A stretch of 51,529 bases of DNA from Paractinoplanes ferrugineus (GTDB lineage Bacteria; Actinomycetota; Actinomycetes; Mycobacteriales; Micromonosporaceae): NCBI RefSeq assembly GCF_016862195.1, contig NZ_BOMM01000080.1, positions 1 to 51,529 on the forward strand, given 5' to 3'. Under the pieces are notes generated by a model, which saw nothing but the letters and a program-made list of their open reading frames with translations, was not told where the DNA came from and searched no databases. This document shows, in pieces, positions 23,829-32,365 of this stretch; position 1 is the first letter of the stretch, and every line of letters starts with the position of its first letter. A program made the translations under genes and the position numbers.

Positions 23829-25481
23829 TCAGATGCTTCGGCGGCCGCGGATCAGGTCGAACACGACGGTCCGCCAGATCGATCTGGAGTTGCGCCGCAC
23901 GTCCGCCGGCGCGGTCCAGCGGGCCCAGGTGAGCAGGCGCACCACGTTCCAGCCGGACGGCACGATGAAGCGCTGGGCCGGATCCTTCCAGCCCAGCGGC
24001 GGCACGTAGTCGGCCGCCTGGATCGCGTTCATGATGTGTCCGGCGGCCTCGTCCCCGGTCAGGCCGCCGCGACGATATCTGCCGCAGACCTCCACGGTCA
24101 GGTCGAACAGATCCGCGTAGCCCTCGTGACCGGGCCACCAGAGGCCGGCGTTCTTGGCCCCTTCCAGCTCGTTGAGCACCCGGTAGTCCTTGGCCCGGCG
24201 GGCCCGGACCAGCCCGTCGAACAGCCGTAGCGTGCCCGGGGTCGAGCCGATGGCCCACACCCGCAGGACCGCGTCGAAGAGGCGATGGTGCGAGAACGCG
24301 GTGAAGGCGCAACCGACCAGGGCGTCGCTGTAGTCGAGGGTGGCCTGCTCGAGCTGTTCGACGAAGCGGAACCGCTCGGCGCTGAAGTCGTCGTCGCGCA
24401 CGGCGGCGAGCAGCCGCCAGGCGAGCGCGTTGATCACCTCGGCGGTGCTCGACAGGCCGACCGAGAACAGCGGGTCGACGAAGCCGGCCGCATGCGAGAG
24501 CAGGCACCAACGGTCGCCGATCGACGCGGTGGCCGAGTACTGCAGGCGGTCGGTGGCGATCCATTCGCGGACCGGCCGGGCGTCCTGGAACTGACGCGCG
24601 ATCGCCGGGAAACGCCTGACGTACGACCAGAACTCCTCGTCCGGCGCGACGGTCTCGTCCCGCGGGAAACGACGCGAGTCCAGGGTGAGTCCGACGCTGC
24701 AGAGCGGGTTCCCGGAATCCGGATGGTTGCCGAACGGAATCACCCAGAACCAGCCGCCGTCGAAGAAGTGGTGCTGAGTTCCGGCGTGCCACGGCAGCGG
24801 TGGCCGCTCGGCGACCGGATGGCGCAGCACGTCGTCGAGCGGCGCGACGCCGATCATGTGGGTGAACAACGAGCGGGAGTGGTGCTTGAGCCGGGTGGGT
24901 CGTTCCCGCAGGTTCAGCCGGTCGGCGAGGGCCGAGCGGGCGCCCGTCGCGTCCACGAAGTAGCGGGCCCGGTAGAGCTCGTCGTTCGCGCCGACCACGG
25001 TGACGCCCTCGTCGTCGAAGTCGATGTCGACGACCTGCCACCCCTGCCGGATGTCGCAGCCGTACTCGGCCGCGGCCCGGAACATGTAGGCGTCGCTGTC
25101 CTGGCGGAACAGATGCGGGGCACGACTCATCGCCCGCGGAGTGGCGATCAGATTGGTTTCCGCCGGATCCGGTTCGGCACCCTCCTCGTGGCGCAGGAAG
25201 CCGAAGTGCTTCTTGATCCCGAACGTGTTGCCGATGCGTTTGTTGCACAGCCGCACGTCGGTCAGGGTGCGCAGTTCCGGCACGCCGTACCGCTCCGCGA
25301 GCACGTGCAGATTGACCAGGAACAGCGGGGTCGGCGACTCGCCGACGGCGAACCGGGGGTGACTGCCGATGTCGATCATGAGGGTACGGGCGCCGTTGCG
25401 CGCCAGGATCGCGGCGAGCATGGACCCCGCGATCCCGGAGCCGAGGATGAAGACGTCGTACGGCCGATGGACGGTCAGCAC
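23829..25481 (-). CDS. Flavin-dependent halogenase 1 (CtcP-like, aromatic polyketide)
   Basis: FADH2-dependent halogenase of 550 residues predicted to chlorinate a phenolic ring of the polyketide. The FAD motif GSGIAGS (14-20) and the halogenase signature W-x-W-x-I-P (W244-P249) are present, and a Lys at 90 is shared with the second halogenase. Overall layout matches tetracycline-type halogenases such as CtcP (FRQDSDAYMFRAAAEYGCD, LKHHSRSLFTHMIGV, WCLLSHAAGFVDPLFS). The usual GESTxP segment reads GESPTP (47-52), a departure from its paralogue. The GTG start at 25481 overlaps the methyltransferase stop by 7 bases and gives the same length as halogenase 2. FADH2 could come from the reductase at 30906. 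Confidence 0.88.
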   Translation of the reverse strand: MLTVHRPYDVFILGSGIAGSMLAAILARNGARTLMIDIGSHPRFAVGESPTPLFLVNLHVLAERYGVPELRTLTDVRLCNKRIGNTFGIKKHFGFLRHEEGAEPDPAETNLIATPRAMSRAPHLFRQDSDAYMFRAAAEYGCDIRQGWQVVDIDFDDEGVTVVGANDELYRARYFVDATGARSALADRLNLRERPTRLKHHSRSLFTHMIGVAPLDDVLRHPVAERPPLPWHAGTQHHFFDGGWFWVIPFGNHPDSGNPLCSVGLTLDSRRFPRDETVAPDEEFWSYVRRFPAIARQFQDARPVREWIATDRLQYSATASIGDRWCLLSHAAGFVDPLFSVGLSSTAEVINALAWRLLAAVRDDDFSAERFRFVEQLEQATLDYSDALVGCAFTAFSHHRLFDAVLRVWAIGSTPGTLRLFDGLVRARRAKDYRVLNELEGAKNAGLWWPGHEGYADLFDLTVEVCGRYRRGGLTGDEAAGHIMNAIQAADYVPPLGWKDPAQRFIVPSGWNVVRLLTWARWTAPADVRRNSRSIWRTVVFDLIRGRRSI

Positions 25482-26302
25482 GGCGCCGGAACCCGGCCGA
25501 CCGTGGCGATCACCGCACCGCACATGAAGAACGTGCCCTCCTCCTGCCGGCGCCGCAGGCTCTCCACGAACTCGTCAGCCACCTCGATCGGCACCACCCC
25601 CTGCGCGGCCGCGGCCGGACCGAGCGCGTTCAGCCCGGTCATCGCGTCGGCCGCGGCCAGGTCGTCGAAGACGATCGGGAACAGCCGGGTCCGTACGTCC
25701 ACCAGACCGGCCGCCTTGGCCAGCACCGGTCCGGTGCGCGCCACCCACGGGTTGGCGATGAAGTCGAACCACCAGGCGGTCAGGGTCCGGGCCAGCGACC
25801 GGTCGGGCAGGTCCAGGGCCCACATGCCGTGATCGGGGTCGGCGATCAGCACCCGGCCGCCCGGCCGGGTCACCCGGGCCAGTTCGGCGACCGCCGCGGC
25901 CGGCTCGGCGAGGTGCATCAGGACCCGCTCGGAGCGGGCGACGTCGAAGGTGGCGTCGGCGAACGGCAGGCGGTGCGCGTCGGCGACCTGGTAACGCAGG
26001 TTCCGCGCGCTCAGCGGAGTCAGCAGGCGCGCTTTGTCGATCAGCTGGCGGCTGTTGTCGACGCCCTCGGCCCGCCCGGTCTCACCCACCTCGCCGGCCA
26101 GGAGCCGCACGTCGGCTCCCGTTCCGCAGCCGACGTCGAGCACCCGCTCACCGGGCACGAGCCCGAGCATCGCGTGCAGTCCGGCCTTGAGTTCCGCGAG
26201 CTGTTCGCCCATCCGGGCCAGGTAGTCCGGAAAGGCGTCCGTCGCCGCCGCGTCGTCCACGGTGGCGAAGCTGGTCTGGTCCTCGGCGAATATCGACGTC
26301 AT
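25475..26302 (-). CDS. SAM-dependent methyltransferase (class I)
   Basis: A 275-residue methyltransferase with a Rossmann SAM site: LDVGCGTGADV (motif I), GVDNSRQLI (motif II), DAHRLPFADATFDV and an RPGGRVLIADPD segment. It resembles UbiE/MenG-type methyltransferases and probably O- or C-methylates the polyketide. I prefer the ATG at 26302, preceded by GAGGGAG; an ATG at 26320 overlaps the carboxylase stop as ATGA and is the alternative. It lies between the carboxylase and halogenase 1 in one unit. Confidence 0.85.
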   Translation of the reverse strand: MTSIFAEDQTSFATVDDAAATDAFPDYLARMGEQLAELKAGLHAMLGLVPGERVLDVGCGTGADVRLLAGEVGETGRAEGVDNSRQLIDKARLLTPLSARNLRYQVADAHRLPFADATFDVARSERVLMHLAEPAAAVAELARVTRPGGRVLIADPDHGMWALDLPDRSLARTLTAWWFDFIANPWVARTGPVLAKAAGLVDVRTRLFPIVFDDLAAADAMTGLNALGPAAAAQGVVPIEVADEFVESLRRRQEEGTFFMCGAVIATVGRVPAPC

Positions 26303-26316
26303 CCCTGCTCCCTCGG

Positions 26317-28113
26317 TCATCCAGCCGGAACGGCGTGGATCTCGCAGATCACCGCACCCGCGGTGACCGTGTCGCCGACTCGCGCCCGCAGACCGGAGAT
26401 CACGCCGGCCAGACTCGCGACAACCGGCTGTTCCATCTTCATGGCCTCCAGGACGACCACCGGGTCGCCGGGCTTCACCAGGTCGCCGTCGCCCACCGGC
26501 ACCTGCACGACGGTGCCCTGCATCGGCGCGGACAGGACCCCGTCGCCGGCCGTCGCTCCGGCCGGGCTGACCGCGCCCCGGCCGCGGCCCAGTGACCGGC
26601 CGACGCTCGGCGGCCGGGGCGCCGCTCCGGTGACCACCGGAGCGGGCGAGCCGGGCGGCAGGACCACCTCGACGCGCCGGCCGTCGACCTCCACGGTGAT
26701 CCGTTCGCGGGTCCCCACCGACCCGGCCGCGCCGCCCGCCGGGACGTCCTGCGGCGGCAACGCTCCGGTCAGGTTCTCCTCGATCCAGCGGGTGTGCACC
26801 GAGAACGGCGTCGCCGGGTCGGCCGGCGCGAAGTCGGGGTGCTCGACGGCGAGCCGGTGGAAGGGCAGCACCGTCGGCAGCCCCTCGACCGTGAACTCGC
26901 TCAGCGCCCGGCGCGAGCGGCGCAGCGCGTGGGCGCGGTCGGCACCTTTGACTATCAGTTTCGCCATCATCGAGTCGTACATCCCGGAGATCTGGTCGCC
27001 GGCCACCACCCCGGAGTCGAGCCGCACACCCGGGCCGGACGGCGGGGTCCAGGCCGTGATCGGGCCGGGCATCGGGGCGAAGTTGCGACCCGGGTCCTCG
27101 GCGTTGATCCGGAACTCGACGGCATGGCCGGTCGGAGTCAGTTCACCGCCGGTGATGTGCTCCCAGGCACCGATCCGCAGCTGCTCGACGACCAGGTCGA
27201 GGCCGGTGACCTCCTCGCTCACCGGGTGTTCGACCTGAAGCCGGGTGTTCACCTCGAGGAACGAGATCGTGCCGTCGGCCGCCAGCAGGAACTCACAGGT
27301 GCCGGCGCCGACATAGCCACCGGCTCGGATGATGGCGGCGGACGCGGACACGATCTCGTCGTGCTGGGCCCTGGTGAGGAACGGCGCGGGCGCCTCCTCG
27401 ATGAGTTTCTGGTAACGGCGCTGCACCGAGCAGTCCCGGGTGGACACGATCTGCACCTCGCCGTAGGCGTCGGCCAGACACTGCGTCTCGATGTGCCGGG
27501 GGCTCACCAGATAGCGCTCGGCATAGCACTCGGACCGGCCGAAGGCCGCCTGCGACTCCCGGACCGCCGCGTTGAACTGCTCCGGGATCTCGGCCGTCGT
27601 CCAGGCCACCCGCATGCCGCGGCCGCCACCGCCGTGCGCCGCCTTGAGCGCCATCGGCAGCCCGTGCTCCGCGGCGAAGGCCATCGCCTCGGCGACGTCG
27701 GCCAGCGGGATGGGGGTGCCGGCCACCAGCGGGGCGCCCACCCGCTGGGCGATCCGGCGGGCGGCGAGCTTGTCGCCCAACTGCCGGATGGCGCCGGCCG
27801 GCGGCCCGATCCAGAGCAAACCGTGGTTGAGCACGGCCTCGGCGAACTCGGCGTTCTCCGACAGAAAACCATAACCGGGGTGTACGGCGTCGGCGCCCGA
27901 CCGGCGGGCGATCTGCAGCAGCTTGGCGATGTTGAGGTAGGTGTCGGCCAGCGTCGGCCCGTCGAGCAGGAACGCCTCGTCGGCCATCCGGGCGTGCAGC
28001 GCGTCGCGGTCCGGTTCGGCGTACACCGCCACGCTGGCGACTCCCAGATCCCGGCAGGCACGCACGATCCGGACGGCGATCTCGCCCCGGTTGGCGACCA
28101 GCACCTTGTCCAT
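26317..28113 (-). CDS. Acyl-CoA carboxylase alpha chain (biotin carboxylase + BCCP)
   Basis: A 598-residue protein that carboxylates its own biotin using ATP and bicarbonate. The biotin carboxylase domain covers about 1-450 (VLVANRGEIAVRI, GYGFLSENAEFA, HGGGGRGMRV, FLEVNTRLQVEHPV). The C-terminal biotinyl domain carries the attachment Lys in EAMKMEQPV (K559). With the beta subunit at 29080 and epsilon at 28169 it forms an acetyl-CoA carboxylase dedicated to supplying malonyl-CoA to the PKS. Linkage to the ACP-cyclase gene in one unit supports this. Confidence 0.93.
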   Translation of the reverse strand: MDKVLVANRGEIAVRIVRACRDLGVASVAVYAEPDRDALHARMADEAFLLDGPTLADTYLNIAKLLQIARRSGADAVHPGYGFLSENAEFAEAVLNHGLLWIGPPAGAIRQLGDKLAARRIAQRVGAPLVAGTPIPLADVAEAMAFAAEHGLPMALKAAHGGGGRGMRVAWTTAEIPEQFNAAVRESQAAFGRSECYAERYLVSPRHIETQCLADAYGEVQIVSTRDCSVQRRYQKLIEEAPAPFLTRAQHDEIVSASAAIIRAGGYVGAGTCEFLLAADGTISFLEVNTRLQVEHPVSEEVTGLDLVVEQLRIGAWEHITGGELTPTGHAVEFRINAEDPGRNFAPMPGPITAWTPPSGPGVRLDSGVVAGDQISGMYDSMMAKLIVKGADRAHALRRSRRALSEFTVEGLPTVLPFHRLAVEHPDFAPADPATPFSVHTRWIEENLTGALPPQDVPAGGAAGSVGTRERITVEVDGRRVEVVLPPGSPAPVVTGAAPRPPSVGRSLGRGRGAVSPAGATAGDGVLSAPMQGTVVQVPVGDGDLVKPGDPVVVLEAMKMEQPVVASLAGVISGLRARVGDTVTAGAVICEIHAVPAG

Positions 28114-28168
28114 CAGGCCACCCCGTCCGTTCCGGCCACCACGTCCATCAGGTCGTCCATCGCGCCGG

Positions 28169-28357
28169 TTACCGCGCTCGGGCCGGCGTGAACCGCCAGG
28201 ACCGGGGGCCGTGCAAGGATTCGGCCACCGGCGGGCGGACCCGGCGGCGTACCACCGCGGGCGGCTCCGGGGTGACCCCGGGCCGGGCTCGCAGGGCCAG
28301 CAGGATGGCGATCACCTCGGCCGGGTCCGGCCGGCCGGTCATCTCGACGGCGGTCAT
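28169..28357 (-). CDS. Acyl-CoA carboxylase epsilon subunit
   Basis: A 62-residue protein beginning MTAVEMTGRPDPAEVIAILL and ending SLHGPRSWRFTPARAR. The PDPAEVIAILLAL helix and the C-terminal W-R/S-x3-R tail are typical of actinobacterial AccE/PccE subunits, which stabilise the alpha-beta complex. Its ATG overlaps the stop of the ACP-cyclase gene (ATGA). Position between the beta and alpha subunit genes supports the call. Confidence 0.85.
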   Translation of the reverse strand: MTAVEMTGRPDPAEVIAILLALRARPGVTPEPPAVVRRRVRPPVAESLHGPRSWRFTPARAR

Positions 28358-29067
28358 CGCGGCGACCCGGCGGCAGCCTCGACGATGCCGCGGATCCGCT
28401 CCATCTGTACGGCGGAGTTCTCGTTGATGTACGCGGTCATGCCCTCCGTCGTCGCCGGGGCACCCGGCTTGGTGGCGAAGTCCTGGATCCAGCGCATCTC
28501 GACGCCGCCCTCGACCTCGGTGTACCGCCACTCGATGTCCATGTACTCGAAGAACCCGGTCTCCACCCGGTGCGCCCGGACCGTGTGGGTGGCCTCGTCG
28601 GGGACGCGTTCGGAGACCCAGCGATAGACCGTCCCGGTCTCGTCCGGGTGGGTGGCCAGGCGGAACAGCACCCGGTCGCCGTGCCGCTCGAGGATCTCGG
28701 CGGAGGCGTACTCGCTGAACAGCTTCGGCCAGGACTCGACGTCGTTGGTCATCGACCAGACGATCGGCAGCGGCGCGGCGATCACCACCCGGTTGTCGGT
28801 GTGGCCGGGGGTTCGGGTGCCGCCGTCGAGCATCCGGTTGACGTACGAGACCATGGCCGGCAGCGTTTCGATCGCCTCGCCGTCGTCGAGGCTCAGGTCG
28901 TACTCGTTCTCGAGTTCACCGACGACGCCGAGCCAACCGAGCGAGTCGATGCCGAGGTCGCTGACCGTGGCCGGCCGGGCGGCCAGCGCGGTGGTGTCGA
29001 CCGGGACGCCCGTCTTACGGGACACCAGGGCACCGAGGGTGTGCAGCGAGAGATAGCGGTCGCTCAC
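28354..29067 (-). CDS. Fused acyl carrier protein - aromatase/cyclase (WhiE ORFVI/TcmN type)
   Basis: A 237-residue two-domain protein. Residues 1-82 are a type II PKS acyl carrier protein with phosphopantetheine Ser 42 in DLGIDSLGWLG and a typical fourth helix (AIETLPAMVSYVNRML). A short linker (GGTRTPGHTD) leads into residues 91-237, a SRPBCC/START-fold aromatase like WhiE-ORFVI and the N-terminal half of TcmN: VVIAAPLPIVWSMTNDVESW, HPDETGTVYRWVSER, FEYMDIEWRY and MRWIQDFATKP. The frame is continuous with no stop or slip in the linker. It is the only ACP found in the window, so the growing chain would be tethered to its own first-ring cyclase. GTG start with AAAGGAG site, between carboxylase subunit genes. 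Confidence 0.9.
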   Translation of the reverse strand: MSDRYLSLHTLGALVSRKTGVPVDTTALAARPATVSDLGIDSLGWLGVVGELENEYDLSLDDGEAIETLPAMVSYVNRMLDGGTRTPGHTDNRVVIAAPLPIVWSMTNDVESWPKLFSEYASAEILERHGDRVLFRLATHPDETGTVYRWVSERVPDEATHTVRAHRVETGFFEYMDIEWRYTEVEGGVEMRWIQDFATKPGAPATTEGMTAYINENSAVQMERIRGIVEAAAGSPR

Positions 29068-29079
29068 GGACTTTCTCCT

Positions 29080-30669
29080 TTACTGCGGCTGGTTGCCGTG
29101 CTTGCGAAGCGGCAACGCTTCCTGTTTGGAGTCGAGCATCTCGAGGGCCGCGCAGAGCGCCGCTCGGGTGTCGCGGGGGTCGATGATGTCGTCGACGAGC
29201 CCACGCTCGGCGGCGTAGAACGGGTGCATCAGATCGGTGCGGTACTGCTCGATCAGGGCGGACCGTTCGGCCTCGGGGTCGACCGCCGCGGCGATGCGCT
29301 TGCGGTGGATGACGTTGGTGGCCGCGTCGGCGCCCATCACGGCGATCTCGTTGCCGGGCCACGCGAGCGACAGGTCGCAGCCGATGCTGCGCGAGTCCAT
29401 CACGATGTACGCCCCGCCGTACGCCTTGCGCAGGATGACCTGGATGCGCGGCACCGTCGCGTCGCAGTACGCGTAGAGCAGCTTGGCGCCGTGCCGGATG
29501 ATGCCGTCGTGTTCCTGCTCGACACCGGGCAGGAAGCCGGGCACGTCGACCAGGGTGATCAGCGGGATGTTGAACGCGTCGCACATCCGGACGAAGCGGG
29601 CCGCCTTCTCCGACGCCGCGATGTTCAGCACGCCGGCGAGCGCCATCGGCTGGTTCGCCACGATGCCCACGACCTGGCCGCCCATCCGGGCCAGGACACA
29701 CATCACGTTGGGCGCCCAGTCCTCGTGCAGGGCGAGATAGCCGCCGTCGTCGACGATCTGGGTGATCACCGCGCCCATGTCGTACGGCTGGCCCGCCTCG
29801 GCCGGCACCAGCGACAGCAACTCCTCGCAGCGACGATCGACCGGGTCCAGGCAGTCGACGGCCGGCGGCACCTCGCGGTTGTTGGCGGGCAGCAGCGAGA
29901 GCAGTTCACGAACCGCCTCGAAGCAGCTGGCCTCGTCCTCGTAGACGAAGGTGGCCAGCCCGGACTTGGCCGCGTGCACGTACGGGCCGCCGAGCTCCTC
30001 CTGGGTGACCGTCGCGCCGGTGACCGCCTGCACCACGTCGGGGCCGGTGAGGAACATCTGCGAGATCCCGGCGACCATGAACACGAAGTCGGACAGCGCC
30101 GGGGAGTAGGAGGCACCCCCGGCGCACGGGCCGAGCATCACGCTGATCTGCGGGATCACGCCGGATGCGCGGACGTTGCGGCGGAAGATGCCGCCGTAGC
30201 CGGCGAGCGCGGTGACCCCCTCCTGGATCCGGGCCCCCGCACCGTCGTTGAGGCTGATGATCGGGGCGCCGACGGACTCGGCGAGGTCCATCACCTTGTG
30301 GATCTTCGAGGCGTGCGCCTCGCCCAGCGAACCGCCGAAGACCCGGAAGTCGTGGGCGTAGACGAAGACGCGGCGGCCGTCCACCGTGCCCCAGCCGACG
30401 ATGACGCCGTCGGTGTGCGGGCGGCGGGCCTCCATCCCGAAACCGGTCGACCGATGCCGGCGGAACTGTTCGAGCTCGTGGAAGGAACCCGGGTCGAGAA
30501 GGAGTTCGATGCGCTCGCGGGCGGTCAGTTTGCCCCGCCGGTGTTGCGCTTCGGTAGCGGTCGCGTCGCCCTGCTCGGCGGCGTGCCGAGCGGCGGTCAG
30601 CTCGCTGAGGCGCCGGGTTCCGGCGTCGCCGTCGAGAGTCCCGGCATCGCCGTTGAGCACCTGCGTCAC
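29080..30669 (-). CDS. Acyl-CoA carboxylase beta chain (carboxyltransferase)
   Basis: A 529-residue carboxyltransferase that moves the carboxyl group from biotin to acetyl- (or propionyl-) CoA. It has two crotonase-type halves: N-terminal RGKLTARERIELLLD, SLNDGAGARIQEGV, GPCAGGASYSPAL; C-terminal DVPGFLPGVEQEHDGIIRHGAKLLYAY, ILRKAYGGAYIVM. The start is the GTG at 30669 with a near-perfect GGAGGTGAAC ribosome site; the open frame extends much further upstream but lacks a plausible site. First gene of the unit 30669 to 22313. Confidence 0.93.
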   Translation of the reverse strand: MTQVLNGDAGTLDGDAGTRRLSELTAARHAAEQGDATATEAQHRRGKLTARERIELLLDPGSFHELEQFRRHRSTGFGMEARRPHTDGVIVGWGTVDGRRVFVYAHDFRVFGGSLGEAHASKIHKVMDLAESVGAPIISLNDGAGARIQEGVTALAGYGGIFRRNVRASGVIPQISVMLGPCAGGASYSPALSDFVFMVAGISQMFLTGPDVVQAVTGATVTQEELGGPYVHAAKSGLATFVYEDEASCFEAVRELLSLLPANNREVPPAVDCLDPVDRRCEELLSLVPAEAGQPYDMGAVITQIVDDGGYLALHEDWAPNVMCVLARMGGQVVGIVANQPMALAGVLNIAASEKAARFVRMCDAFNIPLITLVDVPGFLPGVEQEHDGIIRHGAKLLYAYCDATVPRIQVILRKAYGGAYIVMDSRSIGCDLSLAWPGNEIAVMGADAATNVIHRKRIAAAVDPEAERSALIEQYRTDLMHPFYAAERGLVDDIIDPRDTRAALCAALEMLDSKQEALPLRKHGNQPQ

Positions 30670-30905
30670 GTTCACCTCCGGAGGTCCCGTTCGGATGTGA
30701 CCATGCTCCGGTTCGGTGATAAAGGGGCAGTTAGCGCAGAAATAAAAGGGCGTCGGACACAAAGCGGATAGATCGGATGGACGAAATTTCGGCCTTTTGT
30801 CGGGCATCCGGCGCCGCCGCGCGAGCTGAGTCATTACGAAGTATGCAAACCGTTCCCCGTTTGGGAGGAAGAATTGCCGATTGGCGGCCACTAACCTCAG
30901 ACCAC
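30670..30905. promoter_or_regulatory. Divergent promoter region between the carboxylase unit and flavin reductase/SARP
   Basis: A 236-base gap that must drive the long minus-strand unit and the plus-strand reductase/SARP pair. It is clearly AT-richer than its surroundings. It contains GGTGATAAAGG (around 30716-30726), a variant of the cluster motif, 46 bases upstream of the carboxylase start. No coding potential was seen in it. Confidence 0.5.
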
Positions 30906-31427
30906 ATGGATGCTGCCAGTAACACCGCGGTTGCAGCGGGTACGGCACCGATCGATCCGCTGGTCCTGCGTCAGGTGTGTGGACGTTTCCTGACCGGCGT
31001 CGCCATCGTGACGAGCTCGCTGGACGACGCCCCGGTCGGCGTCACCATCAATTCCTTCACGTCGGTGTCTCTCACCCCACCCCTGGTTCTGTTCTGCATT
31101 CACCACGGCTCCGCGCTCGTCCCCGCGCTCGACGACTGCGACTACTTCGCCATCAACGTCCTGGCCGCCGACCAGTCATCGCTGGCCGGCCGGTTCGCCA
31201 GGCGTTCCACCGCCTCGTTCGCAGCGTTGCGAACCTGGCGCGCCACCACCGGAGCGGTCCTGCTCTCCGATGCGATCGCCTATCTCGAATGCCGGGTGGC
31301 GGCCCGGCACGACGGCGGCGACCACCTGATCGTCATCGGCGAGGTGATCGATCTGGGGGTGCTCCGCGACACCCACCCGCTCGCGTTCTTCCGAAGTGGA
31401 CACCCGCGATTCGAGGTATCACCATGA
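30906..31427 (+). CDS. Flavin reductase (ActVB/HpaC-like)
   Basis: A 173-residue split-barrel NAD(P)H:flavin oxidoreductase. Motifs are LRQVCGRFLTGVAIVTS, GVTINSFTSVSLTPPLVLF, FAINVLAADQ and the C-terminal GHPRF. It would give FADH2 to the two halogenases or reduced flavin to a monooxygenase. The ATG at 30906 was chosen by homology to the family start; the ribosome site is weak. Its stop overlaps the SARP start (ATGA), so the two are coupled. Confidence 0.88.
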   Translation: MDAASNTAVAAGTAPIDPLVLRQVCGRFLTGVAIVTSSLDDAPVGVTINSFTSVSLTPPLVLFCIHHGSALVPALDDCDYFAINVLAADQSSLAGRFARRSTASFAALRTWRATTGAVLLSDAIAYLECRVAARHDGGDHLIVIGEVIDLGVLRDTHPLAFFRSGHPRFEVSP

Positions 31428-32317
31428 CTCCTGCCCTCGGGCTCTTCGTCGAACCACCCCTGGGATCACCGAGCTACGACATCGACCGCGACGCCGGCCG
31501 GACGACCCGCACGGTCGTCGGAACCGATCTGGACATCGGCATCCTCGGACCGCTGCAGATCCGCTGCGGCGGCCGGGAAGCGCGCCTGCCGCAGGCGAAA
31601 CTGCGGCTGCTGCTGACCACCCTCATCCTTCGGGAGAACCGGGTGATCTCCAACGACGCCCTGATCCAGGGCCTCTGGGGGGAGGCGCCACCACCGACCG
31701 CGCTGCGCGCCCTGCGGGTCTACATCTCCCAGTTACGCAAGTTCTTCGCGGTGCTGGGCGTCGACGAGGAGCAGTGCACCATCATCACCCAGCCGCCCGG
31801 CTACCGGCTGATCGTGCCGTGGGGCTCGCTCGACCGGCATCATTTCGACGAATTCCGGCGGCGCGCCAAGGATTCCGCCGAGGGGGGCGACATCGCCGGC
31901 GCCACCGGCTGTTACCGCAGTGCCCTCGAGCTGTGCCGAGGGCGGGCGCTGGCCGATGTCCGCGGCGAGTCGGCTCTGATCGAGAGCAGCGCGTTGTGGC
32001 TGGACGAGACCCGGCTCAGCGTGGCCCTGCGTTACGTCGACCTGCAGCTGCAGATGTCCCAGCACCTCGACATGATCAGCGAACTGACGATGCTGGCCAA
32101 CGACCACCCGTTCAACGAGGGGGTGCACAGCCGGCTGATGATCGCCTTGTACCGCTCGGGCCGTACGGGTGACGCCCTGGCCGTCTTCCGCACGATCCGG
32201 AGTCTTCTCGTCGACGAACTCGGCACCGATCCCGGACCGGAGATCCGCCGGGTCCAGCAGATGATCCTCAGCGCCGAGCCGATCGCTCACCAGGAACACG
32301 ATCTCTGGACGCTGTAG
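31424..32317 (+). CDS. SARP-family pathway activator with an in-frame TTA codon
   Basis: Full-length SARP of 297 residues: OmpR-like winged helix (about 36-130; LDIGILGPLQIRCGG, PQAKLRLLLTTLILRENRVIS, ISQLRKFF) and a complete BTAD (about 137-285; NDHPFNEGVHSRLMIALYRSGRTGDALAVFRTIR in the usual place). Leu 104 is encoded by TTA (31733-31735), the rare codon that makes translation depend on the bldA tRNA in streptomycetes. It is coupled to the flavin reductase. Probably the main activator of the polyketide genes. Confidence 0.92.
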   Translation: MTPALGLFVEPPLGSPSYDIDRDAGRTTRTVVGTDLDIGILGPLQIRCGGREARLPQAKLRLLLTTLILRENRVISNDALIQGLWGEAPPPTALRALRVYISQLRKFFAVLGVDEEQCTIITQPPGYRLIVPWGSLDRHHFDEFRRRAKDSAEGGDIAGATGCYRSALELCRGRALADVRGESALIESSALWLDETRLSVALRYVDLQLQMSQHLDMISELTMLANDHPFNEGVHSRLMIALYRSGRTGDALAVFRTIRSLLVDELGTDPGPEIRRVQQMILSAEPIAHQEHDLWTL

Positions 32318-32340
32318 CACCTTTCTTCGCAACGGGGGAC

Positions 32341-32364
32341 CTCGGCGGCGAGCACACCGCCGAG
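32341..32364. terminator. Short stem-loop between convergent genes
   Basis: CTCGGCGG and CCGCCGAG form an 8-bp stem with an 8-base loop between the SARP stop and the stop of the convergent questin-oxidase-like gene. Confidence 0.55.
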
Positions 32365-32365
32365 A

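Noticed and set aside
28780..28840. Possible artefact joining separate ACP and cyclase genes
   Set aside because: The linker codes without a stop, has normal GC-rich third positions and no internal start with a ribosome-binding site, so a real fusion is the simplest reading.
30670..30905. Extended N-terminus of the carboxyltransferase and of the flavin reductase into the gap
   Set aside because: Both frames stay open, but the added residues lack family similarity, and the carboxyltransferase has a near-perfect ribosome site at its internal GTG (30669).
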